The translations under genes were made by a program, and so were the position numbers. From NCBI RefSeq assembly GCF_040273735.1, contig NZ_JBELZM010000014.1:1-64000 (forward strand): 64,000 nucleotides of DNA, written 5' to 3'. The stretch comes from Solibacillus sp040273735 (GTDB taxonomy: Bacteria > Bacillota > Bacilli > Bacillales_A > Planococcaceae). Shown here piece after piece: positions 44,632 through 53,261 of the stretch (position 1 is the stretch's first letter; each line of letters begins with the position of its first letter). The notes beneath the pieces are model-generated. The model was not told where the DNA came from and made no database searches. It saw nothing but the letters and a program-made list of their open reading frames with translations.

Positions 44632-46152
44632 CTAGATTACTTCTACTTGTCCCATCATTCCGTTTTCTTCATGTTCGAGAATATGGCAGTGGAACATGTA
44701 TATACCTTTATTATTAAATTTCACGGCTAATTTAACTGTTTGACCAGCTTCAATTGAAATTGTGTCCTTCCATCCCTGCAAGTTTACAGGTGGCTCATTT
44801 CCATCAATTGAAACAACTTTAAATTGAGTACCATGAATATGAAACGGATGAATCATGCCACCCATCGCATCTGGTTTATTGTAAATTTCCCAAATTTCTG
44901 TTTCACCTTGCTTCTGCGAAAAATCAATTCGGTTCATATCAAATTGTTTACCATTAATATAAACCATTCTCCCCATCCCGAAAAGTTCCAGTTTTTTCGT
45001 AACAGATAAATTTCTTTCTTCATCTGTCACTGCGAAATCATTTAAACTTGTTGAAATTTCTAGCGGATTCGTTTTTTGCTCATCAATAATAAATGGTAAA
45101 AGTATTGCATCATCTTCATTCAAAAGTGCAATATCACTTTCAGAATCGTATTTTGAAAAATCCACAATAATTTCCGCTCGCTCACCAGGTGTTAATGTAA
45201 TTTCACTCATCTCAATAGGGTTATTTAAAAAGCCACCATCACTTGCTATTTGTTGGAATTTATCTCCTGTATTTAATTTAAATGTATAATTTCGTGCATT
45301 CGCTCCGTTTAATAAACGAAGTCTCGCTTTTTCTTTTCCTATTGTCAGTTTTGGATTTATCGTACCATTAACTAATAAAGTATCACCGATTGTACCATCA
45401 TCATTTCGTACTGCTTGATAATCAAACTGTTTTTCGACAGTGAACTCTCTATCTTGAAATACTAATGGAAAATCGTTTACTCCATATTCTTTTGGTAAGT
45501 TTAGATTTTTAGAATTATTATCTTCAACATAGATTAGTCCTGCTAGACCTTTATATACTTGTTCCGCTGTAGAACCTTCTGGATGAGGATGGAACCAAAG
45601 TGTTGATGCACCTTGACTAACAGTAAACTTCACGTCTTCCATTGCTCCTGGTTCTAAAAGCTGATGTGGACCACCATCGCCTTCACCTGATATATCTACA
45701 CCATGCCAATGAAATGTTGTTGGTTCAGTTAATTCGTTTCTTGTTCTAAATATTACCGTTTCTCCTTCATTAACACGAATAACCGGACCTAAAAATGACC
45801 CATTGTATCCAAATGTTTGAGATTGAACTCCCTTAAAAATTTCTGTTGTACCTTGTTGAGCTTTAATAGTAACAACTCCATCTTTCGGTTCAATTAATTG
45901 TGGGATGGCTAACTCATTTTCCCCGGTCGAATTATTTAGTGCAACAAGGTTTGTATGACTTGCATGACTGTTTTCCATATCCATGCCTTCCAGTTCCTCA
46001 TCGGTCATGTTCGAATGGTCCATACCCTCCATGTTTGTCATGTTTGAATGATCCATTGCTTCATGCTCACCAGATTCAGAACTATCTGCACTACAGCCTG
46101 CAGTAATAACACTACTTATTAGTAAAGTAGTAACTAAAAAATTAAACTTCAT
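44632..46152 (-). CDS. Lipoprotein multicopper oxidase with Met/His-rich N-terminus
   Basis: This protein of about 506 residues starts at ATG 46152 behind AAGGAGGAG; a longer in-frame start lacks a ribosome site. A lipoprotein signal ends ITAGC (about residue 20). A MDHSNM-type Met/His segment (about 31-65) likely binds Cu(I). Copper ligands appear in HWHGVDI, LWFHPHPEG, HPFHIHG and MFHCHILEHEENGM (type 1 Cys-His-Met). It probably oxidises Cu(I) outside the membrane. Its promoter carries the repeat shared with the kinase promoter. Confidence 0.92.
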   Translation of the reverse strand: MKFNFLVTTLLISSVITAGCSADSSESGEHEAMDHSNMTNMEGMDHSNMTDEELEGMDMENSHASHTNLVALNNSTGENELAIPQLIEPKDGVVTIKAQQGTTEIFKGVQSQTFGYNGSFLGPVIRVNEGETVIFRTRNELTEPTTFHWHGVDISGEGDGGPHQLLEPGAMEDVKFTVSQGASTLWFHPHPEGSTAEQVYKGLAGLIYVEDNNSKNLNLPKEYGVNDFPLVFQDREFTVEKQFDYQAVRNDDGTIGDTLLVNGTINPKLTIGKEKARLRLLNGANARNYTFKLNTGDKFQQIASDGGFLNNPIEMSEITLTPGERAEIIVDFSKYDSESDIALLNEDDAILLPFIIDEQKTNPLEISTSLNDFAVTDEERNLSVTKKLELFGMGRMVYINGKQFDMNRIDFSQKQGETEIWEIYNKPDAMGGMIHPFHIHGTQFKVVSIDGNEPPVNLQGWKDTISIEAGQTVKLAVKFNNKGIYMFHCHILEHEENGMMGQVEVI

Positions 46153-46182
46153 GATATCTCCTCCTTGTGTTTCATTGCAATT

Positions 46183-46215
46183 ACTGTAACAAATAAATAT
46201 GGAGGAAATATGGAG
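46183..46215 (-). promoter_or_regulatory. Multicopper oxidase promoter with direct-repeat operator
   Basis: On the minus strand, CTCCATATTT occurs twice (46206-46215 and 46195-46204) with an 11-bp period. A 6-bp gap precedes a -10-like TACAGT (46183-46188). The same arrangement is found upstream of the kinase operon, so this is the likely response-regulator site, overlapping the -35 region. Confidence 0.65.
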
Positions 46216-46406
46216 ATTAACGGCCATTGCCAAGAAAGTGCAGAAATTTTCCGTGAATATTCGAAAATGTATAGAAAAATAACTCAATAATTAATTAATA
46301 CGCCCCTTTAGAGGAGATTACCAAATCATTCATATATTTGGTATTAAGCCTAAAACTTTTTAAAATATCCCTACATAATTGAGTTATGCCATATTGCTAA
46401 ACAGAT

Positions 46407-46772
46407 TTATCTTAAGAATAGTAACAAACTATACATAATAGTTATTATTAGACCTATTAACAATGCTAAAAAACCAAGTGCCATTAGGTCTTCATTTTTT
46501 TCCATATTTCTATATTCTTTATATGTTAATTCTCCCATAGCAAATCTTAAACCATTATGATTAATATTTACTGAATAGGATTTCCCCTCAGTATCTTCAA
46601 AAATTGCTTTTGTAATCAATGCTCTTCCATCTCCAAAGCTTTCAAGATTCTGAGGTTCAATAATACTATCGTCAGAAAGTCCTAACTTCATCATTTTGTA
46701 CATTGATTGGTTTTTCATTTCTTCACATATTCTATAAGCCTGCAGTTCAACAAAATTACTAGAAATACACAC
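46407..46772 (-). CDS. Uncharacterised tail-anchored small protein
   Basis: This frame of about 121 residues ends with one strong hydrophobic helix (LMALGFLALLIGLIITIMYSLLLF). The soluble part contains SYSVNINHNGLRFAMGELTYKEYRN. The GTG start has only a cramped GAGG site, so the 5' end may be elsewhere or damaged. It lies within the copper cluster between the oxidase and the CcdA-like gene; no motif links it to copper. Confidence 0.5.
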   Translation of the reverse strand: MCISSNFVELQAYRICEEMKNQSMYKMMKLGLSDDSIIEPQNLESFGDGRALITKAIFEDTEGKSYSVNINHNGLRFAMGELTYKEYRNMEKNEDLMALGFLALLIGLIITIMYSLLLFLR

Positions 46773-46878
46773 TTACCTCAACTCACTTTTATTTAGATTT
46801 GAATAAATAATTACATATTTTTTTATTATATTCACTTACCTTTAATTTTTGCTACTAAACTGGATATAAAAAAATAAT

Positions 46879-46915
46879 AATTGTCTAAGAATTCGAATTC
46901 TTAGGCAATTTTTTA
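46879..46915. terminator. Long perfect-stem hairpin
   Basis: AATTG-CTAAGAATTC / GAATTCTTAG-CAATT forms a stem of about 16 bp with T-rich flanks on both strands. It may end the kinase operon reading leftward. Confidence 0.7.
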
Positions 46916-46925
46916 TTTACTATTT

Positions 46926-47090
46926 TTAGTTATTATTAATCTTTAAAAGCTGTGCATTAATTGCACAAATAATCGTACTCATGACATACCTGCTGCACCT
47001 ATTGCAGGTGTTATAATAATACCAACTATTTAGAAAACCCGCTGTAAGTGGAATCCCAATAATGTTATAGCCTGCAGCTCAACCTAATCA
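46926..47090 (-). pseudogene. C-terminal remnant of a copper P-type ATPase
   Basis: The minus strand reads AAGYNIIGIPLTAGFLNS, then after a frameshift GIIITPAIGAAGMS, then STIICAINAQLLKINNN and a stop. This matches the last two helices of CopA/CopB-type ATPases (family AAGYNxxAIPLAAG...SPAxGAxxMSxSTxxVxINAQLLK). The Trp normally preceding AAGYN is a TGA stop here. At least two frameshifts plus that stop make it dead. It sits directly after the CcdA-like gene, so the cluster once encoded a copper exporter. Confidence 0.7.
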
Positions 47091-47096
47091 TCTGTT

Positions 47097-47831
47097 TTAT
47101 ATTCCCCAATATGTGATGGTGTCAAGGATGCCAATGAAAATCAGTACAATTCCAGCAATCCTTTGTATGACTCTTCCTGCCTTCATACTTTTTTTCAAGA
47201 TTAGACCCTTCACATCAAAATACCATATTAGACCTAAAATCATGATAAGGGGAATCGATGTTGCGAATCCAAATATTGCAGGAAGCACTAATCCATAAGA
47301 TGTAGATGCTACTGTAGGCATTAGCCAAACGAAAAAGAGGACAAACATTGTAGGACAAAATGCAATTGCAAAACTTGCACCTAAAAGGAATGACCCTACC
47401 TTTCCCCTTTTTAAACTTTCTGGAATATAAAAATTAAAGCGACTTAAAAATTGAAACTTTAAAAATCCTAATAGTACAAATCCAGTAATAATTAATAAGG
47501 GACCAATTATTTTACGGAATAATGGAAAGTACTCCGTCACTTTTATTTCAAATGATTGACCAAAAAACCATGCAAATAATCCGATGACGCTATAAACCAT
47601 CACTTTTCCAATAATGAAAGACGTAATTACTCCCCAACTGTTGTTTATTTGAATCGTTCGATTTCCGTAAATGGTTATTGCGCTAATATTTCCGGTGAGT
47701 TGACAGGGTGCTACCGCGCCAATTAAACCTAGAAGAAGAGCTATAAAAATTGGAGAATGATTATATGAATGTAAAAAAGCAGAAATCGGGTTACTGACTA
47801 TTTGACTTATTTGAGACAAAAAATTATACAT
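47097..47831 (-). CDS. CcdA/DsbD-like or TauE-like membrane protein of the copper cluster
   Basis: This 244-residue protein has about six membrane helices. LIGAVAPCQLTGN in the first half and AIAFCPTMFVLFF in the second place one Cys-Pro/Pro-Cys in each bundle, as in CcdA thiol-reductant carriers. It may pass electrons outward to keep the adjacent CueP or copper sites reduced, or handle copper itself. Fourth gene of the kinase-led operon, about 140 bases after cueP. Confidence 0.7.
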   Translation of the reverse strand: MYNFLSQISQIVSNPISAFLHSYNHSPIFIALLLGLIGAVAPCQLTGNISAITIYGNRTIQINNSWGVITSFIIGKVMVYSVIGLFAWFFGQSFEIKVTEYFPLFRKIIGPLLIITGFVLLGFLKFQFLSRFNFYIPESLKRGKVGSFLLGASFAIAFCPTMFVLFFVWLMPTVASTSYGLVLPAIFGFATSIPLIMILGLIWYFDVKGLILKKSMKAGRVIQRIAGIVLIFIGILDTITYWGI

Positions 47832-47969
47832 TTTATTGTCACCTTCTCTAGTTATTTATAGAAAGCTAATTTATCTCAACTTGACCTTTATCTGTAGGGT
47901 GAAAATATATTCCTCCCTCATTTACATACATTTTCCTACCATACCTGCTGTATCTCATAAAACATATCT

Positions 47970-48506
47970 CTAAATCAATTTCATTGTTGTGATACAAGTA
48001 CCGTCATTTTCAAATGTAGAAAATTCAGATTCAACTGCTTTTCCTTGATGTTCAATTTTTACTTGGAAAGTTTGTTCACGTGGCAGCCATAAATCAATAA
48101 ATCCATTCTCTTCTGTTCTTAATATGTCATCAACTAGGACATTACCTTTTGCATCCTCTATGTATACATCAAACTCTTCACTTACCATTTCACCCTGACA
48201 CCCCGTTAAACTATGATTTTCGCAAGGATGTGTTTCGTTTATGTAAGGGGCAATCGAAACAAAAAATTCATCTTTAGGAAGGTCATATACTTGCTCAGTT
48301 CCATCGTTTTCTTTTACTAATAAATGTTTAGATGTTATAGAAGCGGACTCGGCTTCAACATTTCGGGCACTATAGTCTTGAACTAATTCCTTAATTTCTC
48401 TACTTTCATTTTTTATAGAACTGTTTTCCTCATTCATATTTTCTTCACTACAAGCTGTTATAAGAACAACTGAAAAAATAGTACTAATAAGCATTTTTAA
48501 TTTCAT
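47970..48506 (-). CDS. cueP: CueP-family copper-binding lipoprotein
   Basis: This 178-residue protein has a lipoprotein signal ending LITAC (about residue 19) and an acidic linker. The CueP domain follows with FVSIAPYINETHPCENHSLTGCQGEMV (about 103-129) and GTCITTMKLI at the C-terminus. The two Cys in HPC...GCQG and the Cys of TCIT match the copper site of Salmonella CueP. Here it is membrane-tethered on the cell surface. It lies 30 bases downstream of the response regulator. Confidence 0.85.
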   Translation of the reverse strand: MKLKMLISTIFSVVLITACSEENMNEENSSIKNESREIKELVQDYSARNVEAESASITSKHLLVKENDGTEQVYDLPKDEFFVSIAPYINETHPCENHSLTGCQGEMVSEEFDVYIEDAKGNVLVDDILRTEENGFIDLWLPREQTFQVKIEHQGKAVESEFSTFENDGTCITTMKLI

Positions 48507-48536
48507 TTTACTTTACACCTCTTGGTTTTAATTAGA

Positions 48537-49217
48537 CTAACTCCATTTATAACCGATTCCCCAGACAGTTTTTAGAAATTTATTAGTAGGAAAACCTTCT
48601 TTTTTCAACTTTTCTCTTAAATTGCGAATATGGGAATCAACTGTTCGAATATCCGTTTCTGTTTCATAATCCCAAGCCGCATTGAGCAATTCTTCCCGAA
48701 CATAAACTTTTGAAGGTCTAGTCATCAGCGCCTTCACAATAAAAAATTCTTTCGATGTAAGTTGAACAGTCGAATTTTCGTAATACAAGGAATATTTCTC
48801 CGTGTCTAAATAGAATTCGTTATAAACAACATTATCACGATTACTCTCATCAACTTTTGGAACTCTTCGTAATATCGCGTGAACCCTGGCAACCAATTCA
48901 CTTTCATCAAATGGCTTTGTGAGATAATCATCAGCGCCGATATTTAATCCCTTTACTAAGTTCAGTTTATCTGATCTTGCGGTAAGCATAATTATAGGGA
49001 CTTGTGAGAATTCACGTATCTTTTTACAAACTTCCCATCCATCCATTTCAGGCATCATTACATCTAAAATAACCAAATTTACTTTTTCATTTCTAAGTGT
49101 TTCTAAAGCATTTTTCCCATTTATTTCTTTTAGACATTTAAATCCGTGTGGAACCAGAAATAATTCAACCAGATTTAACATTCTTTGTTCATCATCTACT
49201 AAAAGAACCGTTTGCAT
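48537..49217 (-). CDS. OmpR-family response regulator (copper cluster)
   Basis: This 226-residue protein has a receiver domain (1-120) with phospho-acceptor Asp52 (LVILDVMMPEMDG) and LTKPFDESEL carrying the conserved Lys. A winged-helix DNA-binding domain spans about 130-226 (RTVDSHIRNLREKL). It follows its kinase after 15 bases. OmpR-type regulators bind as tandem dimers to direct repeats with a period of 10-11 bp, which fits the two repeats found upstream of the kinase and oxidase genes. Confidence 0.92.
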   Translation of the reverse strand: MQTVLLVDDEQRMLNLVELFLVPHGFKCLKEINGKNALETLRNEKVNLVILDVMMPEMDGWEVCKKIREFSQVPIIMLTARSDKLNLVKGLNIGADDYLTKPFDESELVARVHAILRRVPKVDESNRDNVVYNEFYLDTEKYSLYYENSTVQLTSKEFFIVKALMTRPSKVYVREELLNAAWDYETETDIRTVDSHIRNLREKLKKEGFPTNKFLKTVWGIGYKWS

Positions 49218-49232
49218 TTATTCTTTCTCCTT

Positions 49233-50594
49233 TTATATCGTGATTTTAAACGTACTCCCCTGTCCTATTTTGCTTTTGACCTCGATGGTTCCTCCATGTG
49301 CATCAACTAACTCTTTCACAACAGCGAGACCGATTCCTGAGCCTCCATACGCACGTGATCTTGATTTTTCAACTCGATATAATTTTTCAAATATAAATTC
49401 TATTTCGTTTGATGGAATCCCAATACCAGTATCAATAACAGTAATAACCGTTTTTCCGTCCTTTTCATATGCTTTTAAACAGACCTCTGAATTTTCATTG
49501 GAGTATTTTAAAGCATTATCTAATAAATTTAGTAGTATTTGTTCTAATCTAAGAGCGTCAGCATAGATGTGTAAATTGCTTTCACTAACAAGTTTAAGTT
49601 TGATTTTTTTTATATCAAATGAAGGGGCTACGAACTTATAAATATTCTCCAGAAATGGTTTGGCCAAAAAATGTTCTTTGGAAATGGTGAAGGAATTTTC
49701 ATCCATTCGTGCCAAATCTAATAAGTTTTTCATTAATTCTTTCATTCGATTTGATTCTTCACCAATAATTTCCAAATAATATTTACGATCCTTATTACTC
49801 AAATCTTCTCTTTTTGCAACTTTCGAGTATCCAATCAAATATGTTAGTGGTGTATTTAATTCATGAGCAATAGAAGCAAGGAACTCATTTCTCTCATTCT
49901 TTAATCGTTTTAAATCCTTTGCTAACTTGTGAATGGAATTCGATAAGTCACCTAGTTCATCACTCCCTAAATTCGGTAAATTCACCTCAAAAACACCTTT
50001 ACTTAATTTCTCGGTTGCTTCTTTCATTCGGATTAACGGTCGAGTTAGAATTTTAGATAGTAACGCATATATAATAAATAAAACGATTAATCCTATAATT
50101 CCAGATATAACAAAATGCAAGTTCATGTCATCAACCATTTGATTGATTGATTTTGTACTTTGAAACATTAATACAACGCCTGATCGATTTTGATCCACTA
50201 CGTATGGATGTACGCTAACTATGTAAGGTAGACTTCTCCAATCCGAAACTACTATGTAATCTTTTTCACCATTAAAATCGTCTACAGATAGTTGATACTC
50301 TTCTTGTAACATATAGGAGTTACCGGAACTGCCAATGATACTACCTGTACTATCTATTATCATCACTTCACGCTTTTCATTTTTTTCCATCAACACAATA
50401 TGTTTTATCGTTGTATCTGAATAATTTTCAATAAGAACATCGCGATGATTTGCACCATTTGCCAATAATAACGAGAACTCTTCTTCCACCCTATTACTAA
50501 TCATATTTTGATGAAGGTAATACATCAAAAGCGATTCCATTATTAGCACCACTATGAAAAAACAAACCGCCAATTTTGTAGAAATTTTATTCAC
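49233..50594 (-). CDS. Sensor histidine kinase (copper cluster)
   Basis: This 453-residue protein has TM1 at about 8-27, an extracytoplasmic sensor loop at about 30-160 with no His/Met cluster, and TM2 at about 163-184. It then has HAMP (185-235), HisKA with His244 (SIAHELNTPL), and the ATPase domain with N box LLDNALKYS, IDTGIGI and GGSGIGLAVVKELV. First gene of the operon kinase-regulator-cueP-ccdA-like. The copper signal is inferred from neighbours, not from visible metal ligands. Confidence 0.92.
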   Translation of the reverse strand: MNKISTKLAVCFFIVVLIMESLLMYYLHQNMISNRVEEEFSLLLANGANHRDVLIENYSDTTIKHIVLMEKNEKREVMIIDSTGSIIGSSGNSYMLQEEYQLSVDDFNGEKDYIVVSDWRSLPYIVSVHPYVVDQNRSGVVLMFQSTKSINQMVDDMNLHFVISGIIGLIVLFIIYALLSKILTRPLIRMKEATEKLSKGVFEVNLPNLGSDELGDLSNSIHKLAKDLKRLKNERNEFLASIAHELNTPLTYLIGYSKVAKREDLSNKDRKYYLEIIGEESNRMKELMKNLLDLARMDENSFTISKEHFLAKPFLENIYKFVAPSFDIKKIKLKLVSESNLHIYADALRLEQILLNLLDNALKYSNENSEVCLKAYEKDGKTVITVIDTGIGIPSNEIEFIFEKLYRVEKSRSRAYGGSGIGLAVVKELVDAHGGTIEVKSKIGQGSTFKITI

Positions 50595-50749
50595 TTTTAT
50601 TTTGCTCTCCTTACATAAAACGTCTTAAAACATAAATAGATTGTTAGCTACTTTAACTTTCCTTCTAAAATCCTGTGAATCCTCAAAAAAGGCATCAATA
50701 ACGCAATAATAAAACCGTATTCACTATTTTATTTAGTAAAACTAATGTT

Positions 50750-50782
50750 AGTATAACTAATAAATATGGAGAAATTATGCAG
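50750..50782 (-). promoter_or_regulatory. Kinase-operon promoter with direct-repeat operator
   Basis: On the minus strand, CTGCATAATT and CTCCATATTT repeat with an 11-bp period (50773-50782, 50762-50771), two mismatches between copies. Then a 6-bp gap precedes -10 TATACT (50750-50755). Layout is identical to the oxidase promoter; suggests autoregulation by the response regulator. Confidence 0.65.
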
Positions 50783-50868
50783 AAAATTAATTTATAATTG
50801 TTTTGAGTTGATGCGAAATAAAGTTCAATTAAAAAAAGTTTGCTCAATCTTTATTTAGCAATATAGCC

Positions 50869-50913
50869 AAAACCGCCATTTTGAAAAAAGATGATCAAAA
50901 TGGCGGTTTTTTT
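50869..50913 (+). terminator. Strong + strand terminator without a visible gene
   Basis: AAAACCGCCATTTT / AAAATGGCGGTTTT 14-bp stem with seven or more T. The gene it once served is not apparent. Confidence 0.8.
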
Positions 50914-51075
50914 AGTTTAGTATGAGACTTTTATAAAAAAAGTTCGATTATTTCCTCAGAGTGTTGTTCCACAATAGCGTCCGATTGTGGAATATCGTTT
51001 TTTAAATTTTGGATTCTCATAAAACATTCATAAAGTATGTTTGGAATTTTCGCCTATACCGGAAGGACATAAATC

Positions 51076-51840
51076 TCAAAAATTCAGTATTCTTAGGTTT
51101 TCTATTAGTAACGGGGTTAATACTTTACCCTTAGAATTAAGTAACACGCGTGTTTCTATAGTCTCACTAATATAAAAATGTATTGACTGACCATCTTTAA
51201 GTGGAATATTAAGTTGATCGGTATCTTCATTAATGCAGTAGAACACATTTTTTAACCATTCAAAGTCTCGTCTTGTAAATGGGCCGAAAAATTGGACTGA
51301 CTTTATTCCATCGATACCATTAGCTTTGCTATTTGGTACCATTCGATTACGCATTTTCTTTTCAATTTGTGGCGAATCGACTTGCTGAAAACCTAATTGA
51401 AAAGGTACTTCGTCAAAATATGGGAGATATGCATTTTGCCATTTAGCAGAAAAATTAATTAGTTTAAAGAAAAAAGGAAACCTTATTCTTTCAGGATTTG
51501 ATATGCCAAAACTTTTCAATAACTCACTAGTTTTTTCAATATTATTTGTTTTGAAAAATAGTCCAATGACACCTCTATGACCAGAATTATACTTATCAAC
51601 CCAGTCTTTGATCCAGCCACCGCCATCTTTCGATTTAATATAGATAAACTCGAAATATTCATCTCCTATCCATAAATTTGAGGCTTTGAAACCTTTATTT
51701 CCTTTACCTTTTGAGGGTGTATAAGGTAAGCCTAACCGATTAACTTGCTCAATAAATTGAATATTTTTTTGATATTTCTCATCAACATTTACCACAATAT
51801 GATCGATAGAAAATGGGTTTATTTTAGAAACTTGTGCCAT
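51076..51840 (-). CDS. Glyoxalase-like (VOC) domain protein
   Basis: This 254-residue protein opens with FSIDHIVVNVDEKYQKNIQFIEQVNRLGL and includes NKGFKASNLWIGDEYFEFIYIK, the pattern of glyoxalase-like/VOC two-module proteins. A second half with SVQFFGPFTRRDFEWLKNVF appears to be the repeated module. Metal ligands could be His14 and the Glu in YFEFIYI. GGAGG precedes the ATG. No catalytic role can be assigned. Confidence 0.68.
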   Translation of the reverse strand: MAQVSKINPFSIDHIVVNVDEKYQKNIQFIEQVNRLGLPYTPSKGKGNKGFKASNLWIGDEYFEFIYIKSKDGGGWIKDWVDKYNSGHRGVIGLFFKTNNIEKTSELLKSFGISNPERIRFPFFFKLINFSAKWQNAYLPYFDEVPFQLGFQQVDSPQIEKKMRNRMVPNSKANGIDGIKSVQFFGPFTRRDFEWLKNVFYCINEDTDQLNIPLKDGQSIHFYISETIETRVLLNSKGKVLTPLLIENLRILNF

Positions 51841-52116
51841 ATAGTTCCTCCTTTTATAATCAACGTTGAATATATTGTTAAAAATAAAGCCGATCTAATC
51901 GAATGTAGCTTTTCAGTGTAGCTGTTTGTTCTTTTGATGATTCTACCCGAGTTTTTTGTACCATATTCCTGCCTGCCTTACTAAAAACCCTTCCTACAAG
52001 ATTTGGAATATCATAACACGCACATAAAAGCCCTACAATATGAAAATTGTATGGCAAACAATATTTGATAACGCAAACAGAAATCCTTACTGCCCTTTCC
52101 GGACAACTATTTCGAA

Positions 52117-52239
52117 CTACCAACCCCCACTCCTTAGGTATCCAGAAAGTCCTGGTTCCCTCCAAAAGGCACGATCATAGATAGCAACTACTTTGGCCTG
52201 TCCTGCCATCCATGCTCTTTTCCTCGCTTTATACATCAT
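52117..52239 (-). pseudogene. Flavin monoamine-oxidase C-terminal fragment
   Basis: The minus strand reads RAWMAGQAKVVAIYDRAFWREPGLSG before a stop, matching the conserved PTWMAGHAKxVAVYDRPFWRExGLSG segment of FAD-dependent amine oxidases. Nothing of the FAD-binding domain remains. It begins next to the yitT-like stop codon and is followed by several hundred bases of decayed sequence. Confidence 0.6.
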
Positions 52240-52805
52240 TTGAAAGCGACAACATGTCCTTTTCTACTTGTAATAATACTCGTGGTGATACCAATAGAAA
52301 GTATAGTCATAACGGAGAGATAAAACGTCTCTGAAGATAATAATAAACCACCAATAATTATTATGATGGAATCAATAAACAAAATATAAATCCCTACATT
52401 TATCCCCGTCTTCTCACATAAAAACTGTGCAATAAAATCCGTGCCTCCCGTACTCGTCTGAAAATTTAACATCAATCCATTCCCAATTCCAACAAGCATG
52501 CCACCTAGTAATGAACTGTATATAGCTTCTAATTCAATTAGTTTACTTAATGGTGATAGAAAATCGATAAAAAAGGCATACAGAAGCAGACCATGTAAGC
52601 TGTTATAGAAATAATTTCTATAAAAAAACCAAGCAAAAATAAAAATAGGAATACTAACTACAATAACTATTAATCCTGTATTAAAACCCCATAAGTAATT
52701 TGCTATTAATCCAATTCCTACTGTTCCTCCATCTAATATTTCATGTGGCACTATAAACAGATTTATACCCAATGATATAAAAATGCTTCCGGTAATTAGC
52801 GCCAA
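52236..52805 (-). CDS. Short YitT-family membrane protein
   Basis: This frame of about 189 residues has five hydrophobic segments and YitT hallmarks GINLFIVPHEILDGGTVGIGLIANYLWG and TSTGGTDFIAQFLCEKTG. It lacks the C-terminal DUF2179 domain of full-length (about 280 aa) YitT proteins, either a short subtype or a truncation: its 3' end abuts the oxidase remnant. The 5' end is unclear. TTG 52805 has no site, whereas GAGGTG lies six bases from a CTG that would add LYFFKKG. Confidence 0.65.
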   Translation of the reverse strand: MALITGSIFISLGINLFIVPHEILDGGTVGIGLIANYLWGFNTGLIVIVVSIPIFIFAWFFYRNYFYNSLHGLLLYAFFIDFLSPLSKLIELEAIYSSLLGGMLVGIGNGLMLNFQTSTGGTDFIAQFLCEKTGINVGIYILFIDSIIIIIGGLLLSSETFYLSVMTILSIGITTSIITSRKGHVVAFK

Positions 52806-53261
52806 ACCTTTTTTAAAAAAGTACAGGGAATCACCTCTTATTTATACTTTTCAGAACATCTATTAGTACAATTCAAGTAATGGAAATACTTAAAAATATA
52901 TGTTCATTACTTAGTTTAAAGAAGAACCCCCAAAAGTTTTTTAATACTTGCTATTATTGTTTTGAAATTCCTTCTAGCATAAGGTTAACCTTCAATACAT
53001 AACAGTTTCTTCACCAAAAGGATGTCTGAAAGTTATAACTCCTTTAAACATCCTTTTGATATTTCTATCTCGTAACTCAACACCTATTTCTAACACAAAA
53101 GGTATTGATTTGAGACATTACCTTTTATATTTTTATCAATAATTTTGCAAATATGAGTTAAACCCTCATTATGACAAAACTTAGCCGGTATTTGAGTGTA
53201 TAGGGTATAGATAGGTTTATTAATTTGTTACAATAAACAATTGAACTGGAGGTAATGCATT
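52806..53261. other. Gene-free stretch before a lipoprotein gene
   Basis: AT-rich; contains an inverted repeat AAAAGGATGT / ACATCCTTTT around 53018-53059 with a 20-base loop but no clear T-run. No gene supported. Confidence 0.45.

Larger units (their letters stand above)
50595..51075. other. Regulatory gap upstream of the kinase operon
   Basis: It holds the kinase promoter (50750-50782) and a strong + strand terminator (50869-50913), but no gene I can support. A 30-codon frame starting in the repeat region has no ribosome site. Confidence 0.55.

Noticed and set aside
46276..46387. ATAACTCAAT / ATTGAGTTAT inverted pair as an insertion sequence
   Set aside because: About 110 bp apart with nothing IS-like between or outside; AT-rich palindromes of this size occur by chance.
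51878..52165. 95-codon minus-strand frame between the VOC gene and the yitT-like gene
   Set aside because: No ribosome site, odd composition, and it overlaps the amine-oxidase remnant in another frame; best seen as decayed DNA.
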